The position numbers and the translations under genes were made by a program. Below are positions 61,381 to 64,000 of a DNA stretch of 64,000 nucleotides, in pieces; the first letter of the stretch is position 1; each line of letters starts with the position of its first letter. Under the pieces are notes generated by a model. The model made no database searches. It was not told the origin of the DNA and saw only the letters and a program-made list of their open reading frames with translations. The DNA comes from Companilactobacillus tucceti DSM 20183 (GTDB lineage Bacteria; Bacillota; Bacilli; Lactobacillales; Lactobacillaceae). The DNA lies in contig NZ_AZDG01000002.1 of the NCBI RefSeq assembly GCF_001434665.1, positions 62,001-126,000 on the forward strand. The letters are read 5' to 3'.

Positions 61381-62235
61381 ATGAAAAAAAGAAATATATG
61401 GATTTTAGTAATAATTATTGTTGTATTAATTGGTGGTGGAGTTGGCTACTACTATTTTAATAATCAAAATAGTTCAAAGACTACCCAAGTGATTAAGAAA
61501 TCAAAGCCTAAAAAAATTAAGAAAAAGGTAAATCCGAATAAGTCTCAAATAAATATTGTCGCTGTAGGAGATTCTTTAACACAAGGTGTCGGGGATTCTA
61601 AAAAAGTGGGTGGCGGATATGTCACTAGACTTAAACAAGATATCGCGAAGAAATACAAAGTTAAAACTAATGCATACAACTATGGAGTGTCAGGGGATAC
61701 AAGTACACAAATCATTTCTAGGATCAAGTCAGATAGGAAAATGCATCAAGATCTACCGAAGGCGGATGTGATTACTGTAACTGTTGGTGGAAATGACTTT
61801 ATGCATTTGTTACAAAAGAAGGGTATTGATTTAACAGAAACAGATATTACTAATGAAGAGAAACAATTTGATGTTAGACTGAAGAATTTATTAGATGATT
61901 TAAGATACTATAATAGTGATGCACCAATATATTTAATTGGTATTTATAATCCGTTTAGTATTTATTTATCTAATGTAAAAAATGCTAAAACAGCATTTAT
62001 CAATTGGAATAAGGCATCCGCTCAAGTAGCGAGTGAAGAAAAGTTAACTTATTTTGTTGATATAAATAATCTTTATCAGACTAAAAAAGTAGATAAAGAA
62101 GCTAAAAAGACGGGAACAAATCCATATCTATATAACAAAGACCATTTCCATCCAAATGGTACTGGTTATGATATGATGACCGCAAAAGTTTTTGAAGAAG
62201 TAAGTAAAACAACGAAAGATTGGCTGATTAAATAA
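61381..62235 (+). CDS. ypmR: SGNH/GDSL lipase-esterase, YpmR-like, membrane-anchored
   Basis: 284 residues. An N-terminal membrane anchor (about 7-26) and a very basic Lys-rich linker (about 38-55) precede the SGNH domain: Ser65 in GDSLTQG, Gly and Asn in GVSGD and VGGNDF, and the Asp-His pair in KDHFHPNGTGY near the end. Extracytoplasmic; acts on lipid, cell-wall or sugar ester bonds. I chose ATG 61381, because the longer frame starts inside the terminator. Its stop overlaps the next ATG (TAATG). Confidence 0.88.
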   Translation: MKKRNIWILVIIIVVLIGGGVGYYYFNNQNSSKTTQVIKKSKPKKIKKKVNPNKSQINIVAVGDSLTQGVGDSKKVGGGYVTRLKQDIAKKYKVKTNAYNYGVSGDTSTQIISRIKSDRKMHQDLPKADVITVTVGGNDFMHLLQKKGIDLTETDITNEEKQFDVRLKNLLDDLRYYNSDAPIYLIGIYNPFSIYLSNVKNAKTAFINWNKASAQVASEEKLTYFVDINNLYQTKKVDKEAKKTGTNPYLYNKDHFHPNGTGYDMMTAKVFEEVSKTTKDWLIK

Positions 62236-62825
62236 TGAAGAAGAATTATTGGAAATATGCATTTATAGCACTTGTAGCAGTTTTGGTAGTAGGTTTAGGA
62301 ATCATTGGTACTAAAGTTATGAGTGCACCTAGTGAAACCTATAAAGTTACATCAAAAATTGACTCAAGCGATAGTGTTTTCACTGTAAACATGAATAAAT
62401 CAGAAGCCAACAAAATGGCGCAATATTATTTGAAACATACTTTAAATGATGGTAAAACTCAGTATCAATTAAAACTTAAAAAGGATGCTGAATTAACTGG
62501 TGCAATTGCCTTTTTAGGATCTAAGATACATTTTAATTTAGTTATGCAACCATATGCTAAGACTAATGGGGATGTACTATTGAAAGCTAAGAAATTAAAG
62601 ATTGGTGATTTGTCATTGCCAATAACTTTTGTTATGAATTATATTAAGAATAGCTTTAAAGTTCCTGATTGGGTTAGTGTTAATGGTCAAGATAAAACAA
62701 TTCTGTTAAAATTCACTAAGTTTACTACAAAAGAAGGATACGGAATTAGAGCTAAAAATATAGATTTGAAACATGACAAATTAACATTTCTTGTTATGAA
62801 TGAGAAAATAACTAATAATCAGTAA
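62235..62825 (+). CDS. ypmS: YpmS-like (DUF2140) membrane-anchored protein
   Basis: 196 residues. One N-terminal membrane helix (about 7-27), then an extracellular beta-rich domain with QYQLKLKKDAELTGAIAFLG and LVMQPYAKTNGDVLLKAKKL, the DUF2140 pattern. It is translationally coupled to the SGNH gene, the same pairing as ypmR-ypmS in Bacillus. The two probably act together at the cell surface; the reaction is unknown. Confidence 0.88.
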   Translation: MKKNYWKYAFIALVAVLVVGLGIIGTKVMSAPSETYKVTSKIDSSDSVFTVNMNKSEANKMAQYYLKHTLNDGKTQYQLKLKKDAELTGAIAFLGSKIHFNLVMQPYAKTNGDVLLKAKKLKIGDLSLPITFVMNYIKNSFKVPDWVSVNGQDKTILLKFTKFTTKEGYGIRAKNIDLKHDKLTFLVMNEKITNNQ

Positions 62826-62836
62826 AGGAATAAAAT

Positions 62837-63061
62837 ATGAAACGAAGCTTTTATGAATATTTGATGACTTTGAGAAATACAGAAAGTGTTGAACCTGAAG
62901 CTGAATTTGCTAATAATGCTTTTAGGGATCAATCTTTTCCAAAACATGAACAAGACTATGAAAAGTTATCCGAATATTTAGAGTTAAATGCGGGTTATTT
63001 ACCCAGTATGACAATATTTGATGAAGTTTTTGAAAAATATCAATATACAGATAGGAAATAG
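62837..63061 (+). CDS. yozE: YozE-type (UPF0346) small protein
   Basis: 74 residues, all helical. MKRSFYEYLMTLRN then FANNAFRDQSFPKHEQDYEK and a C-terminal FDEVFEKYQY match the SAM-like YozE fold. Function unknown. It lies 11 bases after ypmS and 10 bases before rbgA in one operon. Confidence 0.9.
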   Translation: MKRSFYEYLMTLRNTESVEPEAEFANNAFRDQSFPKHEQDYEKLSEYLELNAGYLPSMTIFDEVFEKYQYTDRK

Positions 63062-63071
63062 GTGAATATAT

Positions 63072-63926
63072 ATGGTGATGCAATGGTACCCAGGTCATAT
63101 GAATAAGGCTAAAAATCAAGTTCAAGACCGACTAAAAATGGTTGATATTGTTCTAGAAATTGTGGATGCAAGATTACCATTTTCTTCTAGAAATCCTGTA
63201 TTGGAACAAATAATCGACCAAAAGAAACATATTATTATTTTAAATAAAGCTGATTTGGCTGATCCTAAATTGACCAAAGATTGGAAAGTTAATTTTGAAC
63301 AAGAAGGTACCAAATCAGTAGAATTAGATGCAAAACACAATAAAGGTTTAGGAAAAATCAAAGATTTGATTCGTGGAGAGTTGTCGGAAAAAATAGCTAG
63401 ATATGAATCTAACGGCGTTAAGAATTATCGTATAAAGGCAATGTGTGTCGGAATTCCTAACGTTGGTAAGTCAACAATCTTAAATCGTATTGTTGGTAAA
63501 AATGTTGCTGTGACCGGTAATAAACCAGGTGTTACTAAGAACCAAAATTGGTTGAAGACAGACTTAGGAATCGACCTTTTGGATACACCAGGTATCTTGT
63601 GGCCTAAAATTGATGATCCCAAAGTGGGCATGAAGTTAGCTTTATCAGGTGCAATCAAGGATAAAATATACTCACCTGATGATGTAGCTATTTATGCTTT
63701 AAATTTCTTAGAAACTTATTATATTGATCAATTAATGGAAGTCTATAAGCTAGATCGTACTGATCTTTACAATAGTACAACTCCTGAATTACTAATGGAT
63801 CTAACAAAGAAATTTGGTTATAAAGATGATTATGACAAGGCTTCTAGGAAAATTATCAATGATGTTAGAAAATTAAGATTTGGCCGTGTTACTTTTGATG
63901 TACCAGGTGAATTTTATGAAGAATAG
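63072..63926 (+). CDS. rbgA: Ribosome-biogenesis GTPase RbgA (YlqF)
   Basis: 284 residues. The G motifs are circularly permuted, as in the YlqF family: LNKADLADP (G4) and the G5 segment come first, then [13 protein letters not shown] (G1, about 128-140) and DTPGILWP (G3). The N terminus QWYPGHMNKA carries the family signature, and a C-terminal ANTAR-like helical domain binds rRNA. It acts in a late step of 50S assembly, near L16. It overlaps the next gene (rnhB) by 11 bases. Confidence 0.97.
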   Translation: MVMQWYPGHMNKAKNQVQDRLKMVDIVLEIVDARLPFSSRNPVLEQIIDQKKHIIILNKADLADPKLTKDWKVNFEQEGTKSVELDAKHNKGLGKIKDLIRGELSEKIARYESNGVKNYRIKAMCVGIPNVGKSTILNRIVGKNVAVTGNKPGVTKNQNWLKTDLGIDLLDTPGILWPKIDDPKVGMKLALSGAIKDKIYSPDDVAIYALNFLETYYIDQLMEVYKLDRTDLYNSTTPELLMDLTKKFGYKDDYDKASRKIINDVRKLRFGRVTFDVPGEFYEE

Positions 63927-64000
63927 CTTAACCATCAAAGATGTTAAAGAAATGCTAGAAGATGGTGTAAGTGCAGAACAACTAGAAAATTTTAAAAATG
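63916..64000 (+). CDS. rnhB: Ribonuclease HII, 5' end only
   Basis: Twenty-eight codons before the window ends. MKNSLTIKDVKEMLEDG is the usual start of Firmicute RNase HII, and rnhB directly follows rbgA in many of these genomes. The catalytic domain lies beyond the window. The ATG at 63916 lies inside the end of rbgA, so translation is probably coupled. Confidence 0.75.
   Translation, partial: MKNSLTIKDVKEMLEDGVSAEQLENFKN

Overview
The window is 64 kb of AT-rich, gene-dense DNA from a low-GC Gram-positive bacterium of the Lactobacillaceae. Several features point there: a malolactic locus (mleR, mleS, mleP), a 316-residue thymidylate synthase followed by a 162-residue DHFR, a cysteine-free L32, the order xerD-ribT-scpA-scpB-rluB-ribU-LysM-cmk-der-hup-TPR-cca, and a 49-residue SPJ_0845-type protein. 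Companilactobacillus or a close relative is my guess from overall style, not a tested placement. I saw no rRNA, tRNA, CRISPR array, prophage or complete insertion sequence.

Layout. 1-7 kb: the 3' end of a purine-type permease, a DoxX protein, two tandem paralogous esterases, and the malolactic locus with its divergent LysR regulator. 6.9-7.4 kb: a 616-base stretch without a gene that appears to encode two structured RNAs, each ending in a terminator. 7.5-12.6 kb: a small HTH protein, a low-molecular-weight tyrosine phosphatase, MgtC, a secreted protein, a small antisense-strand gene, uvrC and a VanZ-like protein. 12.7-17.3 kb: an SPFH protein and the fructose operon fruR-fruK-fruA. 17.5-24 kb: obgE, oatA, rnz, an SDR dehydrogenase, a LapA protein, rpmF, a lipoprotein and a DUF2929 protein. 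24-30 kb: dnaE and the glycolytic pair pfkA-pyk. 30.5-39.7 kb, all on the minus strand: a HAD phosphatase, an ABC exporter with its two-component system, and a fructose-family PTS linked to a MalY-like C-S lyase and a PRD regulator. 39.9-55 kb: chromosome segregation, riboflavin uptake (FMN riboswitch plus ribU), ribosome and tRNA maturation, and folate/dTMP genes. 55-64 kb: an insertion-sequence remnant, an MFS exporter, a hemolysin-III protein, a nuclease-helicase fusion, degV, the ypmR-ypmS-yozE cluster, rbgA and the start of rnhB.

How it fits together. Sugar enters through two PTS systems and passes through fruK, pfkA and pyk, with CcpA-type sites in front of pfkA and the second PTS. Malate is decarboxylated by MleS. 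Most other genes are core housekeeping functions.

The observations most worth a second look are: the two RNAs at 6.95-7.38 kb; the XPD/DinG-like helicase whose four expected Fe-S cysteines all appear replaced while its fused RecB-like nuclease motifs are intact; a 111-bp element with imperfect terminal inverted repeats at 37.7 kb, whose flanking sequence recurs at 2.3 kb; a 9-bp inverted repeat across the rpmF promoter; and a candidate small RNA at 56.9 kb.
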